Assembly: GCF_002884495.1 (NCBI RefSeq)
Contig: NZ_KZ614145.1
Coordinates: forward strand, 248,001-312,000
Source: Rummeliibacillus pycnus
GTDB lineage: Bacteria; Bacillota; Bacilli; Bacillales_A; Planococcaceae
Direction: 5' to 3'
DNA length: 64,000 bases
Shown: piece by piece, positions 36,219 through 45,969 of the stretch
Numbering within the stretch: the first letter of the stretch is position 1
Layout: the number at the start of each line of letters is the position of its first letter
The notes under the pieces: model-generated
What the model was told of the DNA's origin: nothing
What the model saw: the letters and a program-made list of their open reading frames with translations, nothing else
The model's database searches: none
Program-made: the position numbers and the translations under genes

Positions 36219-37124
36219 ATGCCACAGTTTTTCTCGAATAAGCGATTGATATTGCTGCTTGTCGGCGTAATCCTCTTAGTGGCATTGATTAGCTTTTCCT
36301 TACGCGATCGTCAAAACGCATCACTTCCTGAACAAATAATTAAAGATACTGTCGGTTTTGGACAATCGCTTGTTGCTAAACCGGCAAGCTATATTACAGG
36401 ATTCATCAGCAATGTCGATTCATTAATGAACACCTATGATGAAAACAAACGTTTAAAATCGCGCTTGGAAGAATTTGGAACATTACAAGCTAAAGTCAAT
36501 GAATTGAAAGTTGAAAATGACAAGTTAAAAGAGTTAGTTGGTAAAAAGGATGATTTACGAAACTTTAATCCGATTCAAGCGGATGTCATCGCTCGTAACC
36601 CTGACCAATGGGAAGAAAAGCTTATTTTGAATGAAGGATCTATTAGCGGTGTGAAAGTGAACATGGCTGTCCTTACTTCAAAAGGTTTAGTTGGTAAAAT
36701 TGTGCAAACAACACCATATACTTCTCAAGTTGAATTATTATCAACCAATAATACAAACTACAGAGTATCTGCAGTTGTAGCAACCAAAAAATCAGAAGCA
36801 TTTGGCTTGATTGAAGGTTTTGATGCAAAACGTGGTGAGTTAATTCTAAAAAGAATTGACTCAAGTTTAAATGTAAAAAAAGGTGATAAAGTTACAACGT
36901 CTGGTTTAGGTGGAATATTCCCTAAAGGTGTCCTAATTGGTGAAATTACAAAAATTTCTACAGATGACTATGGTTTAACAAAACTAGCATATGTAAAACC
37001 AGCAGCTGACTTCTCTATGTTGGATCATGTTATTATTGCTAAGCGCCAATCTATTAGTGTTAATGGTTCTGATGGCAATAATACGAATAATGTAATCACA
37101 ACAGGTACAGGAGCTGGGAACTAA
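36219..37124 (+). CDS. mreC: MreC, cell-shape protein
   Basis: A 301-residue bitopic membrane protein. One transmembrane helix at 9-28 (LILLLVGVILLVALISF), an extracellular coiled coil at 70-105, and a two-lobed beta domain (NPDQWEEKLILNEGS, KKGDKVTTSGLGGIFPKGV). It scaffolds the elongasome outside the membrane. ATG start with AAGGGGG at 36204-36210. The stop codon shares one base with the mreD start. Confidence 0.95.
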   Translation: MPQFFSNKRLILLLVGVILLVALISFSLRDRQNASLPEQIIKDTVGFGQSLVAKPASYITGFISNVDSLMNTYDENKRLKSRLEEFGTLQAKVNELKVENDKLKELVGKKDDLRNFNPIQADVIARNPDQWEEKLILNEGSISGVKVNMAVLTSKGLVGKIVQTTPYTSQVELLSTNNTNYRVSAVVATKKSEAFGLIEGFDAKRGELILKRIDSSLNVKKGDKVTTSGLGGIFPKGVLIGEITKISTDDYGLTKLAYVKPAADFSMLDHVIIAKRQSISVNGSDGNNTNNVITTGTGAGN

Positions 37125-37651
37125 TGGCTAGATTCTTAATTCCTTTTGTTGCTGTTATGCTGTTTTTTGTTGAAACAGAGTTTTCCCTTTATTCGCCTAT
37201 TGAATGGCATGGCCAGCTATATTATTTAGTACCTAGATTTCTAATCTTATACTTAATCTTCTTGTCTATTTATTACGACCGCAAACGTGCGATGTTATAT
37301 GGATTAATATTTGGGGTATTGTATGATATTTTCTATATTGATATTATTGGATTATATACATTCTTGTACCCATTTATTTGTTTTATTGCAGGTTCTACAG
37401 TAAAATATATCCATCAACATCTAGCTATAACGACAATACTTTCATTGGTGCTTGTAGCGCTATTAGAGATTGTTTTACATCAATTTTTCTTATTGATTTC
37501 TTTTACTTCAGTTCCATTTGCCGAGTTTTTAAATCAACGGCTCATTCCAACAATGATTGCAAATTCTATCTATTTAATCATGTTAGGGTGGACATTTAAG
37601 TATTTGATAGAAGCTCGTCTCTTAAAGAAAGCGAATCAATCAACGTTATAG
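37124..37651 (+). CDS. mreD: MreD, rod-shape membrane protein
   Basis: A 175-residue protein with five to six transmembrane helices, of the MreD family (MARFLIPFVAVMLFFVETEF at the start). It works with MreC and RodA/PBP2 in lateral wall synthesis. The one-base overlap with mreC (TAATG) implies translational coupling. Low sequence conservation is normal for MreD; position makes the call sound. Confidence 0.92.
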   Translation: MARFLIPFVAVMLFFVETEFSLYSPIEWHGQLYYLVPRFLILYLIFLSIYYDRKRAMLYGLIFGVLYDIFYIDIIGLYTFLYPFICFIAGSTVKYIHQHLAITTILSLVLVALLEIVLHQFFLLISFTSVPFAEFLNQRLIPTMIANSIYLIMLGWTFKYLIEARLLKKANQSTL

Positions 37652-37674
37652 CAGAGAAGCGTGAGGTGAAGCAT

Positions 37675-38346
37675 TTGACAACTAAGCAACTAGTCTTAAT
37701 CAAAGGTACGAAAGAAGGACTTGTGCTTCAGCTAGATGATCAATGCGCTTACTCTGATTTATTGGAAGAATTAAAGCGTAAAGTCACTGAAGAAGGTCTA
37801 GAAGGGCAAGCAGAAGTACAAATACATGTAGGTAATCGATATTGTTGTCAAGAGCAGTTAAAAGAAATTCTTCATATTGTTCAGCAATCTAACTATTTAA
37901 AAGTTTCAAAGATTAAAAGTGATGTTATTACGATTGAAGAATGTAATCAGAAGCTTTTGAAAAGCCAATCTGCTACTTACATAGGTATTGTACGTTCTGG
38001 ACAAGAATTAAGAGCTGAAGGCGATCTCGTTGTTATTGGTGATGTAAATCCCAATGGCAAGGTGATTGCTGGAGGCAGTATTTATGTTATGGGGCGTTTG
38101 AAGGGGATTGCACATGCAGGTGTAGATGGAAATCGCGAGTGTGTAATTGCTGCTTCATGGCTGGAAGCTACACATCTTATGATTGCTGATTTAATGGAAT
38201 TGATGACCAATGAGGTGACAATTCTAGCGGAAAAACCTGAAATGGAATGTGCTTATATCCACTCAAATGGTCATATTGCTATTGACCGTTTACAGGATTT
38301 ACGTAATTTAAGACCAAATTTATCGACATTTAAGGGAGGAAGCTAA
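37675..38346 (+). CDS. minC: MinC, septum-site inhibitor
   Basis: A 223-residue protein with an N-terminal FtsZ-binding domain (LVLIKGTKEGLVLQLDD, 1-95) and a C-terminal beta-helix domain (VRSGQELRAEGDLVVIGDVNPNGKV...GGSIYVMGRLKG) that binds MinD. With MinD it blocks FtsZ polymerisation away from midcell. Start TTG 37675 fits GAGGTGA at 37663-37669; the GTG at 37666 is part of that site. Confidence 0.93.
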   Translation: MTTKQLVLIKGTKEGLVLQLDDQCAYSDLLEELKRKVTEEGLEGQAEVQIHVGNRYCCQEQLKEILHIVQQSNYLKVSKIKSDVITIEECNQKLLKSQSATYIGIVRSGQELRAEGDLVVIGDVNPNGKVIAGGSIYVMGRLKGIAHAGVDGNRECVIAASWLEATHLMIADLMELMTNEVTILAEKPEMECAYIHSNGHIAIDRLQDLRNLRPNLSTFKGGS

Positions 38347-38347
38347 T

Positions 38348-39145
38348 GTGGGAGAAGCTATTGTAATTACTTCTGGTAAAGGTGGAGTAGGGAAAACAAC
38401 TACTACCGCTAATTTAGGTACTGCATTGGCTCTTCAAAACAAAAAGGTATGTTTAATCGATACAGATATCGGTTTACGTAACCTTGATGTTATTTTAGGC
38501 TTAGAAAATCGTATCATCTACGACTTAGTAGACACGGTTGAAGGGCGTTGTAAAGTCCAGCAGGCGCTAGTAAAAGATAAGAGATTTGATGATCTACTTT
38601 TCTTATTACCTGCAGCTCAAACGTCTGATAAGAATGCTGTTACTCCGCAGCAAATGAAGACGTTAGTTGAAGAATTAAAGCTTGATTTTGATTATGTTCT
38701 AATCGATTGTCCAGCAGGAATTGAGCAAGGTTATAAAAATGCTGTCGCAGGTGCTGACAGAGCGATCGTTGTAACAACGCCTGAAATTTCCGCAGTACGT
38801 GACGCTGACCGCATTATTGGCTTATTAGAACAGGAAGAAATCGAACCACCTAAACTAATTATCAATCGTATTCGTCCTCAATTAATGAAAAATGGCGATG
38901 CTTTAGATGTAAATGAAATTACAACCCATCTATCGATTGATTTATTAGGGATTATTCCAGATGATGAACAAGTAATCCGTTCTTCTAACAAAGGGGAACC
39001 GATTGTGATGGAGCCTTCTACACAAGCAGCTATTGCGTATCGTAATATTGTACGTCGTATATTAGGTGAGTCTGTACCACTTATGTCATTAGAAAATGAA
39101 CATAAAGGTGTTTTTGCAAAACTTAAATCTTTATTTGCTAAATAA
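38348..39145 (+). CDS. minD: MinD, septum-site ATPase
   Basis: A 265-residue deviant-Walker ATPase. P-loop GKGGVGKTTTTANLG (about 10-24), switch residues in DCPAGIE, and a C-terminal amphipathic membrane helix (KGVFAKLKSLFAK). It recruits MinC to the membrane. The start is GTG 38348 with AGGGAGGAAG upstream, one base after the minC stop. A strong terminator follows, closing radC/mre/min. Confidence 0.96.
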   Translation: MGEAIVITSGKGGVGKTTTTANLGTALALQNKKVCLIDTDIGLRNLDVILGLENRIIYDLVDTVEGRCKVQQALVKDKRFDDLLFLLPAAQTSDKNAVTPQQMKTLVEELKLDFDYVLIDCPAGIEQGYKNAVAGADRAIVVTTPEISAVRDADRIIGLLEQEEIEPPKLIINRIRPQLMKNGDALDVNEITTHLSIDLLGIIPDDEQVIRSSNKGEPIVMEPSTQAAIAYRNIVRRILGESVPLMSLENEHKGVFAKLKSLFAK

Positions 39146-39161
39146 TGTTTGGCTACATAAC

Positions 39162-39200
39162 AAAAGAGTCTCTAGAGTTTTTTCTCTAGGGACTTTTTTT
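39162..39200 (+). terminator. Rho-independent terminator of mreBCD-minCD
   Basis: AAAAGAGTCTCTAGAG (39162-39177) pairs with CTCTAGGGACTTTTTTT (39184-39200). Confidence 0.9.
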
Positions 39201-39575
39201 GGTTTTTAGTAGGTGCTGACCAGTAAAGTAGTTTACTTGCGTTCTCGGACGATTTATTTGCGACTTTTGAAATTGTATTTGTGTACTTAGTAATTCATGT
39301 CTTTAAATTTAGTGAAAGAATTAATTACTCTTATTTTTCGCAGCCACATTTTTGATTGTATTCATAAGTATTTGGACGAGGATAATCGTAAGATATTTTT
39401 CTTTTTACTCGCATTCTCAGAAGAATAATTCCGCGTACTGCGATCATTTAAGACCTAAAAGAATGCTACATCATATCGACTCCTCTTTCTTTATTTAAAT
39501 CAGGAGGCTTTCTGTACTGTTTACCCTATTTGACTCATAAACTAATAGAAAAAGGGATTTTGGGGTGGGTAGAGA
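39201..39575. other. Intergenic region with two diverged repeat-like segments
   Basis: No gene is seen in 375 bases. TTACTTGCGTTCTCGGACGA (39232-39251) and TTACTCGCATTCTCAGAAGA (39406-39425) share most positions and may be copies of one intergenic repeat. The spoIVFA promoter must lie in the last part but I see no certain sigma-E match. Confidence 0.35.
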
Positions 39576-40097
39576 ATGAAAAAATGGAAGTTAACGATGG
39601 TAATTGCCGTGCTATTATTTACCGTAATTGTTTTAGAAAAAAGGCAAATAATAAAAAGTGATGTGACAGACTATGTGCTATCAAATGATGATTTATTTGT
39701 TCTCTCGAAATGGACAAAGCAAGTATTTCATGAGGAAGAGAAAGTAGCGGTTATGGCACCTGTTGCAAACTCTCATATCGGGGATTATAATACCATGCAA
39801 GCTTTTTCGAACGGTGTATTATTATCATACGATGAACCATTGACGATTTATGCGAAGCATGATGGTTTCGTAATTTTTACAGGACATACAAAATCACTAG
39901 GGAAAACAATGACGATTACATATGATACAGGAGAACGTGTAACATATGGTTTACTAAAATCATTAGACTATTTACCATATACATCTATTAGGGAGGGAGA
40001 ACCTTTAGCTTCCATGAAGTCAGGTACATTCTATTTACAAGTAGAGCAAAGAGGTGCCATTTTAGATCCTGGCTCATTAAAGGATTGGCTTAAGTAA
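39576..40097 (+). CDS. spoIVFA: SpoIVFA, regulator of the pro-sigma-K processing complex
   Basis: A 173-residue membrane protein: one N-terminal transmembrane helix (MVIAVLLFTVIVLE), then an extracytoplasmic region ending in an M23/LytM-like fold (VTYGLLKSLDYLPYTSIREGEPLAS), which lacks the zinc ligands. In B. subtilis it anchors BofA and the protease SpoIVFB in the outer forespore membrane and holds the protease inactive. At 173 residues it is shorter than the B. subtilis protein (264). The start is ATG with GGGTGGG upstream; it overlaps spoIVFB by one base. Confidence 0.85.
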   Translation: MKKWKLTMVIAVLLFTVIVLEKRQIIKSDVTDYVLSNDDLFVLSKWTKQVFHEEEKVAVMAPVANSHIGDYNTMQAFSNGVLLSYDEPLTIYAKHDGFVIFTGHTKSLGKTMTITYDTGERVTYGLLKSLDYLPYTSIREGEPLASMKSGTFYLQVEQRGAILDPGSLKDWLK

Positions 40098-40714
40098 TGG
40101 GAAAGCTAAAGCTGCATCCAACACTCTTACCGCTAATCGTATGGCTCATTTTGACTGGGCAGTTTTCTAATTATGCGTTACTGTTTATTTCTTTATGTTG
40201 GCATGAATTAGGACACTTATTTGTAGCTTATGTACTTGGTGTAAAAGTGAAATCATGCACTATTATGCCTTATGGTGGAGAAATCGTATATGCTACAAAA
40301 TGGCAGATTACCAAAAGTCAGCAATTTAAAATTGCCATTGCAGGGCCATTAGCTACATTACTATTATTCAGTGCAGCATTTTTTTTTCCTGAAAATTTGA
40401 ATGGGCCACTCCAAACGATTCAGAAAATATTACTTTTGATCAATTTACTACCTATCTGGCCATTAGATGGAGGGAGAATTTTAGAATTAGTGTGGAGTGA
40501 AAAAAAATCATTACTAGCCTCCAGAACTTCTTTTTTAATAGTATCTATGTCATGTTGTCTAGCGTGTTTGATATTATCAATATGGTATCTCCCACGTTCA
40601 ATCTATTTTATCATCATTCTTTTATTGCTTCTTATCCAAAATATCAAGGCTTTTAGATATCGAAAATACGAACAAGCTTTTGAAAACGTAGTATTAAATA
40701 GGTTGACGTCATAG
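40097..40714 (+). CDS. spoIVFB: SpoIVFB, intramembrane metalloprotease activating sigma-K
   Basis: A 205-residue polytopic protein with the zinc motif HELGH (H36-H40) in a transmembrane helix and the second site NLLPIWPLDGGRIL. It cuts pro-sigma-K during sporulation. The B. subtilis protein is 288 residues and carries a C-terminal CBS domain; here the protein ends soon after the last helices, so the CBS domain that senses ATP and binds the substrate is missing. Coupled to spoIVFA by TAATG. Confidence 0.9.
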   Translation: MGKLKLHPTLLPLIVWLILTGQFSNYALLFISLCWHELGHLFVAYVLGVKVKSCTIMPYGGEIVYATKWQITKSQQFKIAIAGPLATLLLFSAAFFFPENLNGPLQTIQKILLLINLLPIWPLDGGRILELVWSEKKSLLASRTSFLIVSMSCCLACLILSIWYLPRSIYFIIILLLLLIQNIKAFRYRKYEQAFENVVLNRLTS

Positions 40715-40731
40715 TTTTAGTATGGTACTAT
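40703..40731 (+). promoter_or_regulatory. Promoter of the rplU operon
   Basis: TTGACG (40703-40708), 17-bp spacer, TACTAT (40726-40731), overlapping the end of spoIVFB. Confidence 0.7.
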
Positions 40732-40734
40732 TTC

Positions 40735-40832
40735 TAATGTTATGTAGCACCCGTGCTACAACCGCACTGAAAAGGTTATAAGCATCCATGCGATCACCTA
40801 TTGAAGGCGAGTCTGAGTTTATTGAGGAGGTG
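40735..40832 (+). promoter_or_regulatory. Ribosomal protein L21 leader RNA
   Basis: The stretch GTAGCACCCGTGCTAC (hairpin, about 40744-40759), AACCGCACTGAAAAGGTTA and AAGGCGAGTCTGAGTTTATT, ending in GAGGAGGTGC before rplU, matches the known Firmicute L21 leader that is thought to mediate autoregulation by L21. Confidence 0.88.
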
Positions 40833-40837
40833 CAGTT

Positions 40838-41146
40838 ATGTACGCAATTATCGAAACTGGTGGTAAACAAATCAAAGTAGAAGCTGGCCAAGAAATCTAC
40901 GTTGAAAAAATCAACGCAGAAGCTGGTGAAGTAGTTACTTTTGACAAAGTTCTTTTTGTTGGTGGAGAAACAGTTAAAGTTGGTGCTCCTGTAGTTGAAG
41001 GCGCAACAGTTACAGCTAAAGTTGAAAAACAAGGCCGTGCTAAAAAAGTTACTGTTTTCAAATTGAAAGCTAAAAAGAACTACCGTCGTAAACAAGGTCA
41101 CCGTCAACCATACACTAAATTAGTTGTTGAAGCTATCAACGCTTAA
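40838..41146 (+). CDS. rplU: 50S ribosomal protein L21
   Basis: A 102-residue ribosomal protein with the family signature ([20 protein letters not shown] at the start and [14 protein letters not shown] near the end). First gene of rplU-prp-rpmA, headed by the L21 leader. ATG with GAGGAGGTG at 40824-40832. Confidence 0.99.
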   Translation: MYAIIETGGKQIKVEAGQEIYVEKINAEAGEVVTFDKVLFVGGETVKVGAPVVEGATVTAKVEKQGRAKKVTVFKLKAKKNYRRKQGHRQPYTKLVVEAINA

Positions 41147-41163
41147 TTGTGGGGTGATCAGAT

Positions 41164-41505
41164 ATGATTACTGTTGAAATCCAAAGCGACGAAAATCGTA
41201 AATCTTATGGATTTGAAATTTCAGGTCATGCCTATTCAGGAGAACCTGGTCATGATTTAGTTTGTGCAGGCGCATCTGCCATTGCCTTTGGCACGGTGAA
41301 TGCGATTGGACAAATCCTACAATTACAACCAGGCATCGAGCAAGGCGAAAACGGAGGATTTTTATCCTGTGTAATCGATCAAGCCGATCTTGACGCTGAA
41401 ACCGATGCGAAACTGCAAATTATTCTTCAAACAATGGTAACCCAGTATTATACGATGGTTGCTAGTTATGGAGATTTTATCGAATTAAAATATAAAATGA
41501 TCTAG
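41164..41505 (+). CDS. prp: Prp, cysteine protease processing ribosomal protein L27
   Basis: A 113-residue protein (YsxB/DUF464). The catalytic pair is visible as H22 in SGHAYSG and C34 in DLVCAGASA. In Staphylococcus aureus and relatives Prp removes the N-terminal peptide of L27, an essential step. Located between rplU and rpmA, with the L27 extension present just downstream. Confidence 0.95.
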   Translation: MITVEIQSDENRKSYGFEISGHAYSGEPGHDLVCAGASAIAFGTVNAIGQILQLQPGIEQGENGGFLSCVIDQADLDAETDAKLQIILQTMVTQYYTMVASYGDFIELKYKMI

Positions 41506-41517
41506 GAGGTGGAACAT

Positions 41518-41814
41518 ATGTTACTAGTATCTTTAGATTTACAATTCTTCTCTTCTAAAAAAGGTGTAGGTTCTACTAAGAACGGTCGTGACTCTGAAGC
41601 AAAACGTTTAGGCGCTAAACGTGCTGATGGTCAATTCGCTACTGCTGGTTCTATTTTATACCGTCAACGCGGTACTAAAATTTACCCAGGTGAAAACGTA
41701 GGTCGCGGTGGTGACGATACTCTATTCGCAAAAGTTGATGGCGTTGTTAAATTTGAACGCTTCGGTCGCGATAAACGTAAAGTCAGCGTGTACCCAGTTG
41801 CTCAAGAAGCATAA
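41518..41814 (+). CDS. rpmA: 50S ribosomal protein L27 with cleavable N-terminal extension
   Basis: A 98-residue protein. The N-terminal extension [10 protein letters not shown] precedes the mature start [12 protein letters not shown]; the [10 protein letters not shown] junction is the Prp cleavage site. L27 reaches the peptidyl transferase centre, so removal of the extension is needed. ATG 41518 follows GGAGGTG at 41503-41509; an in-frame GTG lies inside that site. Confidence 0.98.
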   Translation: MLLVSLDLQFFSSKKGVGSTKNGRDSEAKRLGAKRADGQFATAGSILYRQRGTKIYPGENVGRGGDDTLFAKVDGVVKFERFGRDKRKVSVYPVAQEA

Positions 41815-41823
41815 TGAAAAGTC

Positions 41824-41853
41824 AAAAGGACTGCATTCATTGCAGTCCTTTTT
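41824..41853 (+). terminator. Rho-independent terminator of the rplU operon
   Basis: Perfect 12-bp stem AAAAGGACTGCA / TGCAGTCCTTTT with a five-base loop and T run. Confidence 0.94.
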
Positions 41854-41892
41854 CTTTCTAGAAAACTTGTCTAATTAGTAATCCTAGATCAA

Positions 41893-41931
41893 AATCGGCT
41901 TTCGCTATATTTTGCGGAAGCCGAATTTTTT
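41893..41931 (+). terminator. Second hairpin with T run
   Basis: AATCGGCTTTCGC pairs with GCGGAAGCCGATT-type sequence (41893-41927), followed by T residues. No gene lies between the two terminators; it may be a back-up terminator or belong to the spo0B leader. Confidence 0.6.
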
Positions 41932-42001
41932 CTAATAGAAGAAAATTTAATTGAAAATTGGTATACTGTAAAATGAACATCTCATTAAAGGAGAGTGAAA
42001 C

Positions 42002-43833
<1,832 letters not shown>

Positions 43834-43851
43834 TATTCAGGGGGGAAAAAG

Positions 43852-44307
43852 ATGAAAAATGTTGCAGATCAACGCTATTATTTAGTACGCGAAGATGTCT
43901 TAACAGATGCCATGCAAAAAACCTTAGAAGCAAAGCACTTGTTGCAAACAGGTGCTGTAACTTCTATTTGGGATGCTGTTAAGCAGGTCGATTTATCAAG
44001 AAGTGCGTTTTATAAGTATCGAGATGCTGTTTTCCCCTTTCACTCTATTGTACAAGAACGTATTTTAACAGTTTTTCTACAGCTAGAGGACCGCAAAGGA
44101 ACACTAGCTCGACTTCTATCCACAGTTACAGATACACATTGTAATGTCTTGACCATCCATCAAACAATTCCGATTCAAGGTCGTGCAAATGTTACATTAT
44201 CATTAGATGTTACAGCTATGGATGTGGAGTTAGACGAGTTAATCCAAAATCTCAAGAAATTAGACTTCGTAGAATCAGCAGAGGTAATTAGTTCAGGCGC
44301 ATTATAA
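43852..44307 (+). CDS. pheB: PheB, ACT-domain protein
   Basis: A 151-residue protein: a short N-terminal DNA-binding-like helix region (KQVDLSRSAFYKYRDAVFPF) and a C-terminal ACT domain (LTVFLQLEDRKGTLARLLSTV). Known as PheB/UPF0735 in Bacillales, thought to bind an amino acid and act with PheA, though its own chorismate mutase activity is uncertain. ATG with GGGGGGAAA upstream. Spaced 15 bases from pheA. Confidence 0.92.
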   Translation: MKNVADQRYYLVREDVLTDAMQKTLEAKHLLQTGAVTSIWDAVKQVDLSRSAFYKYRDAVFPFHSIVQERILTVFLQLEDRKGTLARLLSTVTDTHCNVLTIHQTIPIQGRANVTLSLDVTAMDVELDELIQNLKKLDFVESAEVISSGAL

Positions 44308-44322
44308 GGGGGCTTTATCAAA

Positions 44323-45204
44323 TTGGCATCCAATGAATGGGGAAATCGAGTGGCTTATTTAGGCCCAGAAGGTACATTTACACATTTAGCAGCACAAGAA
44401 TTATTTAAAGATGAATCGACGATTCCTTATAAAACAATTCCAGAATGTATTGAGGCTGTGGCTGAAGGTCAAGTAGATTTAGCCATTGTTCCATTAGAAA
44501 ACGCTTTAGAGGGCAGTGTTCCACTAACTATTGACTATTTATTTCATGAGGTCAATTTATATGTTGTAGGAGAAGTACTATCACCAATTGAGCAACATTT
44601 GATGGTACATAAAAAACAAGTAGCGAATTGGGATCATATCCAAGGGGTATATTCCCATCCGCACGCTTTAGCACAATGTCACAAATATTTATATTACCAT
44701 TTTAGAGGCATTCCTTTACATCAAACAACATCAACTGCAGCAGCTGCACAGTTTGTTTATCAACACCCAGAGGAGTGTATAGCGGCTATTGGTAATTCGG
44801 CAGCAGCTAAAACCTATGACTTAGAGATTGTTCAATCTAAAATTCACGATTTCCATTTTAATCATACGCGTTTCTTCGTACTTTCTAGAAGTAACCAACG
44901 TATTGAACTTGCAGAACGTGAAGAACAGATCAAAACAACACTTATGATAAAATTGCCTAATGATCGTTCAGGTGCATTACATCAGATTTTATCTGTTTTC
45001 GCTTGGCGTCAAATAAATTTGAGTAAAATCGAATCTAGACCTTTAAAGACAGGGTTAGGAGATTATTTCTTTATATTGGATTTGTTAGAAGATGAAAATA
45101 CACCCATGATGAAAGGTGCAATGGAAGAACTTGCTGCGTTAGGTTGTTCTGTAAAATCATTGGGAAGTTATTTTACATACAAGCAACATTCCACAAAAGA
45201 TTAA
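44323..45204 (+). CDS. pheA: Prephenate dehydratase
   Basis: A 293-residue enzyme making phenylpyruvate. N-terminal VAYLGPEGTFTHLAA, substrate motif TSTAAAAQFV, catalytic threonine motif HFNHTRFFVLSR. A C-terminal ACT domain (SGALHQILSVFAWRQINLSKIESRP) gives phenylalanine feedback inhibition. The start is TTG 44323 with AAGGGGG upstream. No attached chorismate mutase. Confidence 0.96.
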   Translation: MASNEWGNRVAYLGPEGTFTHLAAQELFKDESTIPYKTIPECIEAVAEGQVDLAIVPLENALEGSVPLTIDYLFHEVNLYVVGEVLSPIEQHLMVHKKQVANWDHIQGVYSHPHALAQCHKYLYYHFRGIPLHQTTSTAAAAQFVYQHPEECIAAIGNSAAAKTYDLEIVQSKIHDFHFNHTRFFVLSRSNQRIELAEREEQIKTTLMIKLPNDRSGALHQILSVFAWRQINLSKIESRPLKTGLGDYFFILDLLEDENTPMMKGAMEELAALGCSVKSLGSYFTYKQHSTKD

Positions 45205-45230
45205 AATAAGGGATTAAATTACCCAAAAAC

Positions 45231-45273
45231 AAAAGAACCTATGAAAAACAAATTGTTTTTCATAGGTTCTTTT
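45231..45273. terminator. Bidirectional terminator between pheA and niaR
   Basis: AAAAGAACCTATGAAAAAC (45231-45249) pairs with GTTTTTCATAGGTTCTTTT (45255-45273), a perfect 19-bp stem with A and T runs on both sides. Confidence 0.95.
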
Positions 45274-45300
45274 GCATATTTGAACGTCTTACAACAATAA

Positions 45301-45834
45301 CTAATTATTGGAAAGGAGATATCCTTTTTCTTTTAATAGCTTTTCAGCCAAATCAAGCTGAGCTTCAGTCGGAGCGGAAATGGTGTGTAGATGTGCACCG
45401 TCAGTTAAAGCCATTAGTGGACTTGCATTTGTTTCTTGAAGTTTCTTCATAAATTGTTGAACGTCATATCGATTCTTAACCATGATATTGGCGGTGATTT
45501 CACCATAGACAGGATGTTCAACGGTGACATTTTTTACTGTAATTCCTGCATCCACTAATGTATTTAATTCATCTTCCGTTTGATTAGCCGTATGGTAGGC
45601 TGCAATTTGTCGTTCGTAAATTTGGACGGTAGATTGTTGGTTAAAATATAAATAGCCTTGACTCGTTGCCACTATTGGCTCGTTGCGTGCTTTTAATAGG
45701 GCAATATCATTAACAATTACTTGTCTTGATACATTCGTTCTTTTTGCGAATTCAGTACCTGTAATTGCTTTTCCTTCTGTTTTTAATAAATCTAATAAAA
45801 ATGTTCTTCGCTCTTCACCCAGTAATTTTTTCAT
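45301..45834 (-). CDS. niaR: NiaR, niacin-responsive repressor of NAD synthesis
   Basis: A 177-residue regulator. N-terminal helix-turn-helix (EERRTFLLDLLKTEGKAITGTEF...SRQVIVNDIALLKARN) followed by a 3H domain with three conserved histidines that bind metal and niacin (VEHPVYGEI, DGAHLHTI). In B. subtilis (YrxA) it represses nadBCA and nifS. Those genes are not in this window. The start is ATG 45834 with GAGGTG at 45842-45847 on the - strand; an in-frame ATG seven codons upstream is less likely. Divergent from the safA-like gene. Confidence 0.93.
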   Translation of the reverse strand: MKKLLGEERRTFLLDLLKTEGKAITGTEFAKRTNVSRQVIVNDIALLKARNEPIVATSQGYLYFNQQSTVQIYERQIAAYHTANQTEDELNTLVDAGITVKNVTVEHPVYGEITANIMVKNRYDVQQFMKKLQETNASPLMALTDGAHLHTISAPTEAQLDLAEKLLKEKGYLLSNN

Positions 45835-45873
45835 CAATAACACCTCAAAATACAAGCATAAATAGTACTTCTA

Positions 45874-45883
45874 CATACATAGT
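45874..45883 (+). promoter_or_regulatory. Possible sigma-E -10 element ahead of safA
   Basis: CATACATAGT at 45874-45883 resembles the CATACA-T -10 of sigma-E promoters, with ATAAAT (45859-45864) near the -35 place. B. subtilis safA is sigma-E dependent. Weak evidence by itself. Confidence 0.3.
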
Positions 45884-45969
45884 GTAACATGAAAGGCGTA
45901 AACAAATAAGATTCGAGTGTCCAAATAACGATGCTTTTCATATTGTATAAAGACGGAAGGAGGAAAAAT

